This document shows, piece by piece, positions 40,553 to 48,856 of a stretch of 56,458 bases of DNA. The stretch is from Synergistes jonesii (lineage in GTDB: Bacteria > Synergistota > Synergistia > Synergistales > Synergistaceae). The stretch spans positions 1 through 56,458 of the forward strand of contig NZ_JMKI01000012.1 of assembly GCF_000712295.1 (NCBI RefSeq), written 5' to 3'. The notes beneath the pieces were generated by a model. That model was not told the origin of the DNA, did not search any database, and worked only from the letters and a program-made list of their open reading frames with translations. A program made the position numbers and the translations under genes. Each line of letters begins with the position of its first letter. Positions within the stretch are counted from its first letter, which is position 1.

Positions 40553-40561
40553 TGCTATAAT
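40553..40561 (+). promoter_or_regulatory. Extended -10 element before serC
   Basis: TGC-TATAAT at 40553-40561, 50 bp before the serC start. No good -35 exists, which an extended -10 can compensate for. Confidence 0.5.
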
Positions 40562-40611
40562 AGCCTTTATTGAAAAATTTAACTTGGCTGAATAAAGCGA
40601 GGCGTTAGCAT

Positions 40612-41694
40612 ATGAGCAGAGTATATAATTTCAGCGCGGGGCCGGCGGCGCTCCCGGAAGAAGTGCTTCGGCAGGCGGCCGCGGAGATGCTGGATTATCG
40701 CGGGACGGGCATGAGCGTCATGGAGATGAGCCACCGTTCAAAAGAATTTGAAAATATCATCGAGGGCGCCGAAGCGACGCTGCGCGAGCTTATGAGCATC
40801 CCGGCGAGCTACAAAGTCCTTTTCCTGCAGGGCGGCGCGAGCCAGCAGTTCGCCGCCATTCCGATGAACCTTACTCGGAACGGGACGGCCGATTACATCG
40901 TCACCGGACAGTGGGCGAAAAAGGCCGCGGCCGAGGCCGAGAAATATACAAAGGTGAACAGGATAGCCTCGTCGGCGGATAAGATCTTCTCCTACATCCC
41001 CGACTGCTCCGACCTGCCGGTCGACAAAGACGCCGACTACGTCTACATCTGCCAGAACAATACGATATACGGGACGAGGTATCCTCAGTTGCCGAAGACG
41101 AAGGGGCGCCCGCTGGCCGCCGACGTATCCTCGATGTTCCTCTCCGAGCCGGTCGACGTGGAAAAGTACGGCGTGCTCTACGCCGGCGTGCAGAAAAACG
41201 CCGGCCCGGCCGGCCTTGTGGTGGCGGTGATACGCGAGGATCTGATAAGGGAAGACATCTGGCCGAATACGCCAGTGATGCTCTCTTGGAAAACGCAGGC
41301 CGACGCGAAGTCGCTCTATAACACGCCGAACTGCTGGGCCGTCTATATATGCGGCCTCGTCTTCGAATGGCTTAAGAAAAACGGCGGCCTTGCGGCCATG
41401 CGGGAAAGAAACGAAAAAAAAGCCGGGCTGCTCTACGATTATCTCGACTGCAGCTCGCTCTTCCGCGGCACGGTGGAGCCCGCGTCGCGCTCCCTTATGA
41501 ACGTCCCCTTTGTCACCGGAAACGAAGAGCTCGACAAAACATTTATAAAAGAAGCCGCCGCCGCCGGGCTGGTGAACCTCAAAGGGCACCGCACCGTCGG
41601 CGGGATGCGCGCGTCCATCTACAACGCGATGCCCTACGAGGGCGTGGAGGCTCTTGTAAAATTCATGAAGGAGTTTGAGGCGGAGCACGCTTAA
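40612..41694 (+). CDS. serC: Phosphoserine aminotransferase
   Basis: 360 residues. It begins VYNFSAGPAALPEEVLRQAA. Other family segments are GMSVMEMSHRSKEFENII, LFLQGGASQQFAAIPMNL and YAGVQKNAGPAGLVVAVIRE, which contains the PLP lysine in QKNAGPAG. It makes phosphoserine from 3-phosphohydroxypyruvate in serine synthesis, working with SerA encoded 37 nt downstream. Confidence 0.97.
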   Translation: MSRVYNFSAGPAALPEEVLRQAAAEMLDYRGTGMSVMEMSHRSKEFENIIEGAEATLRELMSIPASYKVLFLQGGASQQFAAIPMNLTRNGTADYIVTGQWAKKAAAEAEKYTKVNRIASSADKIFSYIPDCSDLPVDKDADYVYICQNNTIYGTRYPQLPKTKGRPLAADVSSMFLSEPVDVEKYGVLYAGVQKNAGPAGLVVAVIREDLIREDIWPNTPVMLSWKTQADAKSLYNTPNCWAVYICGLVFEWLKKNGGLAAMRERNEKKAGLLYDYLDCSSLFRGTVEPASRSLMNVPFVTGNEELDKTFIKEAAAAGLVNLKGHRTVGGMRASIYNAMPYEGVEALVKFMKEFEAEHA

Positions 41695-41731
41695 AGCGTT
41701 CAGCTTTTAGCGAAGACGGCCGAATATCGAT

Positions 41732-42901
41732 ATGAAAAACCGCAAAATATATTGCCTTAATCCCATAAGCGAGATCGGATTGAAGAAATTCCGCGGCGGA
41801 TACTCCATCACGGACAAAATCGAAGACGCCCACGGCGTGCTCGTCCGCAGCGCCGACATGCTGGCGATGGACTTCCCCAAATCCCTGCGCGCCATAGCCC
41901 GCGCCGGGGCCGGAGTCAACAACATCCCGCTGGAAAAATGCTCTGAGATGGGCATCGTCGTATTCAATACGCCTGGGGCCAACGCCAACGGGGTCAAAGA
42001 GCTGGTGATCGCCGGCCTGCTTTTAGCGTCGAGAAACATCAGCGGCGGCATCGAATGGGTCAGAAAAAACAGCGGCGGCGAGAATATCGCGAAAGACGCC
42101 GAAAAAGCCAAGAAAGCCTTCGCCGGGCGCGAGATACTGGGGAAAAAGCTGGGCGTGATAGGGCTGGGCGCGATCGGCGTCATGGTGGCGAACACGGCCA
42201 TATCTCTGGGTATGGAAGTCTACGGATACGACCCCTATATATCCGTAGGCTCCGCGTGGAATTTAAAGCGCGACGTGCACCACTCCGAAAACGTCGACGA
42301 ACTGTATGAAAAGTGCGACTATATCACCGTCCACGTCCCCGCGACGCCCTCGACCAGAGGCATGATAGACGCGGAGGCGCTCGCGAAGATGAAAAAGGGC
42401 GTAAAAATATTGAACTTCGCCCGCGACACGCTGGTAAGCGAAAACGATCTGGCCGCCGCTCTGGAAAGCGGGCATGTCTCAGTATATGTCACTGACTTCC
42501 CGACCGCAAAGTCCGTTAAAATGAAAAACGCCGTCGTCCTCCCGCACCTGGGCGCCTCCACGGCCGAATCCGAGGACAACTGCGCGGTGATGGCCGCCTG
42601 CGAGCTCCAGGAATACCTTGACAACGGCAACATCAAGCATTCCGTCAACTATCCCGACTGCGACGCCGGCGTATGCAGGACGGAATCGCGCATCGCCTGC
42701 CTGCACGGCAACCTTCCCGGCATGATCAGCAAATTCACGGCCATAATGAGCGAGGAGGATATCAACATCGCGAACCTTACAAACAAGAGCCGCGATAAAT
42801 ACGCCTATACCGTGATCGACATCGACACGCGCATAACCGACGAAGCGCTTGAACGCATAAGAGAGATCGTCGGCATGCACAGGGTTAGGATAGTCAAATA
42901 G
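41732..42901 (+). CDS. serA: D-3-phosphoglycerate dehydrogenase with ACT domain
   Basis: 389 residues. The NAD-binding domain has GKKLGVIGLGAIGVMVANTA. The catalytic residues are in NFARDTLV (Arg), EN..ED-type segment and HLGASTAESEDN (His). The C-terminal ACT domain (ARIACLHGNLPGMI-like RIACLHGNLPGMISKFTAIM) suggests serine feedback. It is the first enzyme of serine synthesis. The order serC-serA is common in anaerobes. The substrate-binding loop segment RAGAGVNNIPL is present. Confidence 0.95.
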   Translation: MKNRKIYCLNPISEIGLKKFRGGYSITDKIEDAHGVLVRSADMLAMDFPKSLRAIARAGAGVNNIPLEKCSEMGIVVFNTPGANANGVKELVIAGLLLASRNISGGIEWVRKNSGGENIAKDAEKAKKAFAGREILGKKLGVIGLGAIGVMVANTAISLGMEVYGYDPYISVGSAWNLKRDVHHSENVDELYEKCDYITVHVPATPSTRGMIDAEALAKMKKGVKILNFARDTLVSENDLAAALESGHVSVYVTDFPTAKSVKMKNAVVLPHLGASTAESEDNCAVMAACELQEYLDNGNIKHSVNYPDCDAGVCRTESRIACLHGNLPGMISKFTAIMSEEDINIANLTNKSRDKYAYTVIDIDTRITDEALERIREIVGMHRVRIVK

Positions 42902-42979
42902 CCGATCTGGGCGTCCCGCCGGGGTAAACCGCGGCGCAGACCGCCGCTTCGAACTGCGGTTTATAGACGGGAATTTTAT

Positions 42980-43023
42980 AGAATGGCGTAGGGTTTCAAA
43001 AGATCCATGCCATTCTTTTTTTA
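42980..43023 (+). terminator. Terminator after serA
   Basis: AGAATGGC (42980-42987) pairs with GCCATTCT (43009-43016), followed by T7. The rest of the spacer to 43141 holds nothing recognisable. Confidence 0.75.
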
Positions 43024-43141
43024 TTTCCCAAATTACTCAAAACGGCATCAAATACCTTCATGGCGACAAGATAAGGGTAGCGTCTTGTTATTTTCCATGT
43101 TATAGTTTGGCGTCGGATAAAAAATGGAACGATGATAATTT

Positions 43142-43158
43142 TCATGAAATATTCATGA
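43142..43158 (+). promoter_or_regulatory. Perfect inverted repeat upstream of the glycyl-radical promoter
   Basis: TCATGAA-ATA-TTCATGA, 7-bp arms, ending 19 bp upstream of the -35 box at 43178. It sits in an activator-like position. No identical site is found before the TRAP promoter, although GAAATATT occurs there. Confidence 0.5.
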
Positions 43159-43177
43159 GATTTTTGAAGCTTTTATC

Positions 43178-43241
43178 TTGACAAGGACGCCCTTTCATTT
43201 ATAATTTAATCAGATTTTGGTAGTGCCTTTGGTTGAGCCAA
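43178..43241 (+). promoter_or_regulatory. Glycyl-radical cluster promoter with shared 25-bp element (copy B)
   Basis: TTGACA (43178-43183), 16-bp spacer, TATAAT (43200-43205), then the element TTGGTAGTGCC-TTTGGTTGAGCCAA at 43217-43241. It differs from copy A (33766-33790) at one base. The gene start is only 17 nt beyond the element, after AGGAGG. Confidence 0.82.
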
Positions 43242-43257
43242 AAAGGAGGAAAGGCGG

Positions 43258-44016
43258 ATGACGCGCGGCGTTATTTTCAATCTCGCACATTACGCTGTAC
43301 ACGACGGGCCGGGAATAAGGACAACCGTCTTCCTCAAAGGCTGCCCGCTGCGCTGCGTCTGGTGCTGCAGCCCGCAGTCGCAGAGCTTCGAGCCCGAGCG
43401 CTCTCTGACTGATGAAAAGGTATACGGCCGCGAGGTGGGCGTCGAAGAGCTTTTCGCCGAGGTCTGGCGCGACGCCCCCTTCTGGCGCCGTTCGCGCGGC
43501 GGCGTAACGCTCTCCGGCGGGGAAGTGCTGTCCCAGCCGGATTTTGCCGTCGAGTTCCTCGGCGTCTGCCGCGCCCACAACGTCCACACGGCTATCGAGA
43601 CGTCGCTCTTCGCCTCTCCCGAGGTTTTCCGCCGCGTCGCCGAAGCGGCCGATCTTATCCAGTTCGACGTAAAGGCGATGGACGGCGCCCTGCACAGAAA
43701 GCTCACCGGCCGGGACAACGAAGTCATCCTGCTGAACGCCGTCTGGCTGCTGCAAAGCGGCAAGGACTGCCTCGTCCGCTTCCCGATGGTCCCCGGCGTC
43801 AACGACTCCGAAGAGGAGCTGCGCGCTCTGGGCGCTTTCGTCGAGAAGTGCCGCAAATGGGCCGACGTTGAAATATTGAAGTACCATAGGCTCGGCGTCG
43901 GCATATACGGAGAGCTGGGGCGCAGCTACGCGCTGCCGGACGTTCAGCCTCCGACGGAAGCGGAATTGGCGAAGGCGAAAGAAATTTTGGGCGGATACAA
44001 GATAAATGTTTTTTAG
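43258..44016 (+). CDS. Glycyl radical enzyme activase (radical SAM), short form without ferredoxin insert
   Basis: 252 residues. The radical-SAM cysteines are Cys29, Cys33 and Cys36 (CPLRCVWC). HYAVHDGPGIRTTVFLKG before them and the SGGEVLSQPDFAVEF and DVKAMDGALHRKLTGRDN segments identify a glycyl-radical-enzyme activating enzyme. The 4Fe-4S double insert found in most such activases is missing, so it resembles the PflA/NrdG form. The next gene starts 29 nt on. It probably installs the radical on that enzyme. Confidence 0.92.
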   Translation: MTRGVIFNLAHYAVHDGPGIRTTVFLKGCPLRCVWCCSPQSQSFEPERSLTDEKVYGREVGVEELFAEVWRDAPFWRRSRGGVTLSGGEVLSQPDFAVEFLGVCRAHNVHTAIETSLFASPEVFRRVAEAADLIQFDVKAMDGALHRKLTGRDNEVILLNAVWLLQSGKDCLVRFPMVPGVNDSEEELRALGAFVEKCRKWADVEILKYHRLGVGIYGELGRSYALPDVQPPTEAELAKAKEILGGYKINVF

Positions 44017-44045
44017 AACGGCGCGATAGGAAAGGATGTAACGCA

Positions 44046-46418
44046 ATGGACAGGAACGATACGATCAAACGCATTTCCGGAATGAAAAAACGCATGGTCA
44101 CAGAATGCCCGACCGAGCTCCTGCCGGAGCGCGCGCTGCTCGTCACGGAGGCGTATAAGAAGTACGCAAGCGAGCCGCCGGTGCTCAAGAGGGCCTACGC
44201 GCTGCGCCACATTCTGGAAAATATGACCCTTTTCATCGACGAGGGCGAGCTTTTCGTCGGGCACAACTCGCCGAAGCCGCGTTCGCCTATAGCCTGTCCC
44301 GAGCTCGGCGCGCGCTGGATACTCGCCGACCTCGACACCTTCGCGACGCGGCCGGCGGACGCCATCGGGCTGACCGACGAGAACAAGGAGATTCTACGCA
44401 AGTGCCTCGAAAGCTGGCAGGATTCTTCGCTCGACTCCGTGACGTCGAAGCTTGTCCCGGACGAAACGAAGAAGGCGATCGCCGACCATATGATCACGGT
44501 CGGCGCGCAGGGCACGGCGCACGGGAATATCGCCGTGAACAATAAGAAGCTCCTTGAGAAGGGGCTGCGCGGGATGATCGGCGAGATAGACGCAAAGTTG
44601 GCGTCCTTCCAGCCACAGCGTGCGAGGGACGGCAACAAGATAGCCTTCTGGCGCGCGGCGAAGATTTCGCTGGAAGCTGTGATAGCCTTTGCGCACCGTT
44701 ACGCCGGCGAGGCGGAGAAGCGCGCCGAAAAATGCTCCGACGCGAAGCGCCGCGAAGAGCTGCGCGACATCGCCGCGGTGCTGAGGAAGGTGCCGGAGTT
44801 CCCGGCGGGGAGCTTCCGCGAGGCGATCCAGTCGGTCTGGCTCGTCTACGTAGCGACGCAGATCGAGGCCGATCCGCACGCGATGCTGCTCGGGCGCTTC
44901 GACCAGTATATGTACCCCTATTACAAGAAGGACAAGGAGGAGGGGCGCCTCAGCGACGAAGAGGCGGTGGAGCTCATAGCGCACATCTGGATCAAGTGCA
45001 CCGCGATCATCAAGCTGATGGACTCTGTCACGACGCGCACCTTCGCCGGCTTCCCGCTATTCCAAAACATCACGCTCGCGGGGCAGGGGCCGCGCGGCGA
45101 GGATGTCTGCAACGAGCTGACGGAGCTGATAATGGACGCCGCGTCGCTCGCCAAGGTCACGCAGCCCTCGCTCTCCTTCCGCTATCACAACAAGGTCAGC
45201 CACAAGGCCCTGCTGCGGGCGTGCGAGATGATAAAGCTCGGGCTCGGCTATCCGGCGATCATGAACGACAACTGCATCATCCCCAAGCATTTGATCCGCG
45301 GCGCCACGCTCGAAGAGGCTCGCGGCTACTGCATGAACTGCGTCGAGTCCGACATCGAGGGCGCGTGCGACTCACGCTCCAACGGCGGCTACGTGAATAT
45401 GCCGAAGGCCTTCCTACTGGCGCTGAACGACGGCGCCGATCCGTCGACCGGCGAGCAGTGCGGCCCGCATACGGGGAAGCTTGCGGATTTCAAGAGCTTT
45501 GACGAGCTGATGAAGGCTTTCGATGCGCAGGTGGCTTACTTCGTCAAGCTCATCGTCCGCGCCTACGACCTCATAGACGGCGCGCACGCGGTGCACGCGC
45601 CGGAGCCCTTCACGTCGGCGCTGCTAGACGACTGCATCGCCAGCGGCCTCACGAGGCAGGAGGGCGGCGTGAGGTATAACTTCTCGGGCATATTCGGCGT
45701 CGGCCTCGCGTCGGCGTCGGACGCGATGGCGGCGGTCAGAAAGGTCATATTCGACGACAAGAGCGCTAAGGCGGAGGAGCTGCTCGGCGCGCTGAAGGAC
45801 GACTTCGCCGGGGCGGACGAGCTCAGGAAGCTCTGCTGCGGCGCGCCGAAATTCGGCAATGACGACGATTACGTAGACCTTATCGCCAGAGAGGCGGCGC
45901 ACATATTTTGCAAGGAGGTCGTGCGGTACCCCTGTATGCGCGGCGGCTTCTACATACCGGAACTGCACTCTGTTTCGACTCACGTCTACTTCGGCGAGCT
46001 GACGGGCGCGACGGCCGACGGGCGGCTCGCGGAGACGCATTTCTCGGACGGCGCTTCGCCTGTCGGCGGGCGCGACCGCAGCGGCCCGACGGCCGCTATG
46101 CTCTCGATGAGCAAGCTCGACCATATAGAAGTGCTGCAGGGGGTCCTATATAACCAGAAGTTCTCGCCGTCGGTGCTGAACACTCCGAACTCGGCGGCGC
46201 TTCTTGCGGATTATATCCGCGCCTGGTGCGACTTAGGCGGGCACCACATCCAGTTCAACGTCGTCTCCTCGGGGGATCTGAAGGAGGCTCGGCGCAAGCC
46301 GGAGGAGCACCGCGACCTTATCGTCCGCGTGGCGGGCTACAGCGCCTACTTCGCGGAGCTCAACGCGAACACACAGGACGAGATCATAGCGAGAACGGAA
46401 TACGAAGAGCTGAACTGA
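44046..46418 (+). CDS. Glycyl radical enzyme, uncharacterised PFL2-like subgroup (first of the pair)
   Basis: 790 residues. The radical glycine is Gly764 in VRVAGYSAYFAEL, 26 residues from the end. The thiyl cysteine is probably Cys432 with Glu434 in YCMNCVESDIEGACDSR. Known dehydratases and lyases usually have Gly before Cys-Val-Glu, whereas here it is Asn. The rest fits the large (about 790-850 residue) PFL2 family that includes glycerol, choline, hydroxyproline and isethionate enzymes. No choline- or glycerol-type substrate motif can be assigned. The substrate is unknown. Confidence 0.93.
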   Translation: MDRNDTIKRISGMKKRMVTECPTELLPERALLVTEAYKKYASEPPVLKRAYALRHILENMTLFIDEGELFVGHNSPKPRSPIACPELGARWILADLDTFATRPADAIGLTDENKEILRKCLESWQDSSLDSVTSKLVPDETKKAIADHMITVGAQGTAHGNIAVNNKKLLEKGLRGMIGEIDAKLASFQPQRARDGNKIAFWRAAKISLEAVIAFAHRYAGEAEKRAEKCSDAKRREELRDIAAVLRKVPEFPAGSFREAIQSVWLVYVATQIEADPHAMLLGRFDQYMYPYYKKDKEEGRLSDEEAVELIAHIWIKCTAIIKLMDSVTTRTFAGFPLFQNITLAGQGPRGEDVCNELTELIMDAASLAKVTQPSLSFRYHNKVSHKALLRACEMIKLGLGYPAIMNDNCIIPKHLIRGATLEEARGYCMNCVESDIEGACDSRSNGGYVNMPKAFLLALNDGADPSTGEQCGPHTGKLADFKSFDELMKAFDAQVAYFVKLIVRAYDLIDGAHAVHAPEPFTSALLDDCIASGLTRQEGGVRYNFSGIFGVGLASASDAMAAVRKVIFDDKSAKAEELLGALKDDFAGADELRKLCCGAPKFGNDDDYVDLIAREAAHIFCKEVVRYPCMRGGFYIPELHSVSTHVYFGELTGATADGRLAETHFSDGASPVGGRDRSGPTAAMLSMSKLDHIEVLQGVLYNQKFSPSVLNTPNSAALLADYIRAWCDLGGHHIQFNVVSSGDLKEARRKPEEHRDLIVRVAGYSAYFAELNANTQDEIIARTEYEELN

Positions 46419-46446
46419 GTATTTAACTACAGGGGAGGAACTGAAG

Positions 46447-48846
46447 ATGACGGCGACAGAACCCAAGTACATGGCAAGAGTGAACAGGTTGAAGAAGAAA
46501 GTGTTCGAGACCTACCCGGAGATAGATCTCGAAGACGCGGTGATATTGACGAAGAGCTTCCTCGAAACGCAGGGGGAGGCGCTCGTGACGAGGAAGGCGA
46601 AGGCCTTTCGCAGACAGTGCAGCGAGAAGAGCGTCAAGATATGGGACGACGAGCTCATAGTGGGCAACTCGGGCAGCAAGATCCGCGGAGGCATACTCTC
46701 GGCGGACGTCTGCTGGTCGGTGCTCGACCGCGAGCTCGAGACCATCAACACGCGCGAATACGACAAATTCAAACTTCTTCCGCAGGACAAGAAGGACTTC
46801 GAAGAGATCATCCGCCCGTACTGGAAGGGGCGTTCCAACTACGAAGAGTGGCTGGCGCGCATCCCCGCCGACGTGGCGGCGCTGCGCGACAACGGCGCGC
46901 TCTACATCGACAAGAAAGCCGTCCGCGGCTGGGGCGAAGTGACGGCTGGCTACGGCTGGTTCATCGACAACGGTGTCGAAGGCCTGCGCAAGAGGATACT
47001 CGAGCGCAAAGCGAAACTCGACGCGACAGTTCCCGGAGATTATGAGAAAGAAGTGTATCTCGACGCGCTGCTGATCACGGCCGAAGGGATGGAAATACTC
47101 GCCGAGCGCTACGCGGCCGAGGCGGAGCGCCTTGCCGGAGAAGAGAAAGACCCTAAGCGCAAAGCCGAGCTGCGTCAGATAGCAGAGAGCTGCCGCCGCG
47201 TGCCGGCCTACCCGCCGCGCACCTTCCGCGAAGCGATGCAGTCCTTCTACTTCTACCAGGTATGCATCTTCATGGAACAGAACGCCGCGGCCTACAACCC
47301 CGGGCGCATGGACCAGTACCTCTACCCCTACTACAAGGCGGACATAGAAGCTGGGCGCATCACGCCGGAAGAGGCGCAGGAACTCTTCGACTGCCTTTGG
47401 GTCAAATTCTCCGAGCCCTGCGTCTTCCAGGACGAAAAGACGGCCGAATACTCCTCAGGCTACCCGATGTTCCAGAACCTCTGCGCCGGAGGCATAGACA
47501 AATTGGGCCGCGACGCGGTGAACGAGCTCTCTTACATGATAATCCAGGCGACCATGGACACCAAACTCTACCAGCCGTCGCTCTCGGTGCGCTACAACAT
47601 GGCGAAAAACCCCAACTCATTCCTGCGCAAAATCGTCGACCTCATGGTGATGGGCACCGGCTTCCCGGCCTTCCACAACGACGAAGTGGGAATAAGGATG
47701 CTCATGAACAAAGGCATCCCCTACAACGAAGCGTGGAACTGGAACCCCGGCGGCTGCGTAGAAACCAACCTCGCCGGCAAACTCCGCGGCTACTCTGCCC
47801 TCGCCGACATCAACCTCGGCAGCGTCATAGAATTCACGCTCTTGAACGGGCGCTGCCGCAAGACGGGCGTGCTTGCCGGCGCCGAGACGGGCGACCCCCT
47901 CACTTTTGAAACATACGAAGATTTCCTTGACGCACTCAAGCGCCAGCTGCACTACGTGATACGCACGACCGTCAAGGCCAGCCACATCATCGACGACATC
48001 TGCTTCGAGCGTCCGGTGCCGGCGCTTTCGATAAGCTTCGAAGAATGCATCGAAAACGCGAAAGACTACGCCTGGGGCGGAGCCAAATACAATACCGGCA
48101 ACGGCATAATCTGCATAGGAGTCGCGGACCTCATCAACAGCGTCGCGGCCGTCAAACGGCTCGTCTACGACGCGAAAATATGCGACATGCGGCGGCTCCT
48201 CAGCGCGCTGGCGAGCGACTTCGAAGACGCGCCGGAAATCCTCAAAGCCTGCAAAGAAGCGCCGAAATACGGCAACGACGACGCTTATGTAGATGAATTG
48301 GCGGCCGAACTCTTCGGCTACATCGCCGACGAGATAGAAAGCTACAGAAGCAAATTCGGCGTGATGACCCCGGGCATCCTGCCGGTATCCGGCAACACCC
48401 CCTTCGGCAAAGAAGTCGGAGCGCTGCCGTCGGGGCGCCGCGCGTGGAAGCCGCTCGCCGATGGAGTCAGCCCCAACGGCGGGACAGACACCAACGGCCC
48501 GACGGCGGTGCTCAAATCAGTCGCGAACATCCCGCACGACCGCTTCGTACAGGGCACGCTGCTCAACATGAAACTCGACCCGCAGATGGCCCAAAGCGAA
48601 AACGGTGTACAGCAGATCATGGGCATGCTCAAGACGCTCTGCTCGCTCGGCGTCTACCACATCCAGTTCAACGTCGTGGACCAGAAAAAACTCATCGAAG
48701 CGCAGAAACACCCGGAGGAATACAAGGACCTCCTCGTGCGCGTCGCGGGCTACACGGCCTTCTTCGTCGAACTGGGCAAAGACGTGCAGAACGACATAAT
48801 AGCGCGCACGACTCAGAGCTCCGTCAACTGCATGAGCTGCGGCTAA
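46447..48846 (+). CDS. Glycyl radical enzyme, uncharacterised PFL2-like subgroup (second of the pair)
   Basis: 799 residues. The radical glycine is Gly768 in VRVAGYTAFFVEL. The thiyl cysteine is Cys437 with Glu439 in WNPGGCVETNLAGKLRG, the canonical GCVE form. The tail runs 31 residues past the glycine and ends NCMSCG, with an extra cysteine pair not seen in the first copy. It differs clearly from that copy, so this is not a recent tandem duplication. The substrate is unknown. It is encoded 28 nt after the first enzyme and has an AGGGGAGG site. Confidence 0.93.
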   Translation: MTATEPKYMARVNRLKKKVFETYPEIDLEDAVILTKSFLETQGEALVTRKAKAFRRQCSEKSVKIWDDELIVGNSGSKIRGGILSADVCWSVLDRELETINTREYDKFKLLPQDKKDFEEIIRPYWKGRSNYEEWLARIPADVAALRDNGALYIDKKAVRGWGEVTAGYGWFIDNGVEGLRKRILERKAKLDATVPGDYEKEVYLDALLITAEGMEILAERYAAEAERLAGEEKDPKRKAELRQIAESCRRVPAYPPRTFREAMQSFYFYQVCIFMEQNAAAYNPGRMDQYLYPYYKADIEAGRITPEEAQELFDCLWVKFSEPCVFQDEKTAEYSSGYPMFQNLCAGGIDKLGRDAVNELSYMIIQATMDTKLYQPSLSVRYNMAKNPNSFLRKIVDLMVMGTGFPAFHNDEVGIRMLMNKGIPYNEAWNWNPGGCVETNLAGKLRGYSALADINLGSVIEFTLLNGRCRKTGVLAGAETGDPLTFETYEDFLDALKRQLHYVIRTTVKASHIIDDICFERPVPALSISFEECIENAKDYAWGGAKYNTGNGIICIGVADLINSVAAVKRLVYDAKICDMRRLLSALASDFEDAPEILKACKEAPKYGNDDAYVDELAAELFGYIADEIESYRSKFGVMTPGILPVSGNTPFGKEVGALPSGRRAWKPLADGVSPNGGTDTNGPTAVLKSVANIPHDRFVQGTLLNMKLDPQMAQSENGVQQIMGMLKTLCSLGVYHIQFNVVDQKKLIEAQKHPEEYKDLLVRVAGYTAFFVELGKDVQNDIIARTTQSSVNCMSCG

Positions 48847-48856
48847 AAGGAAAAAC

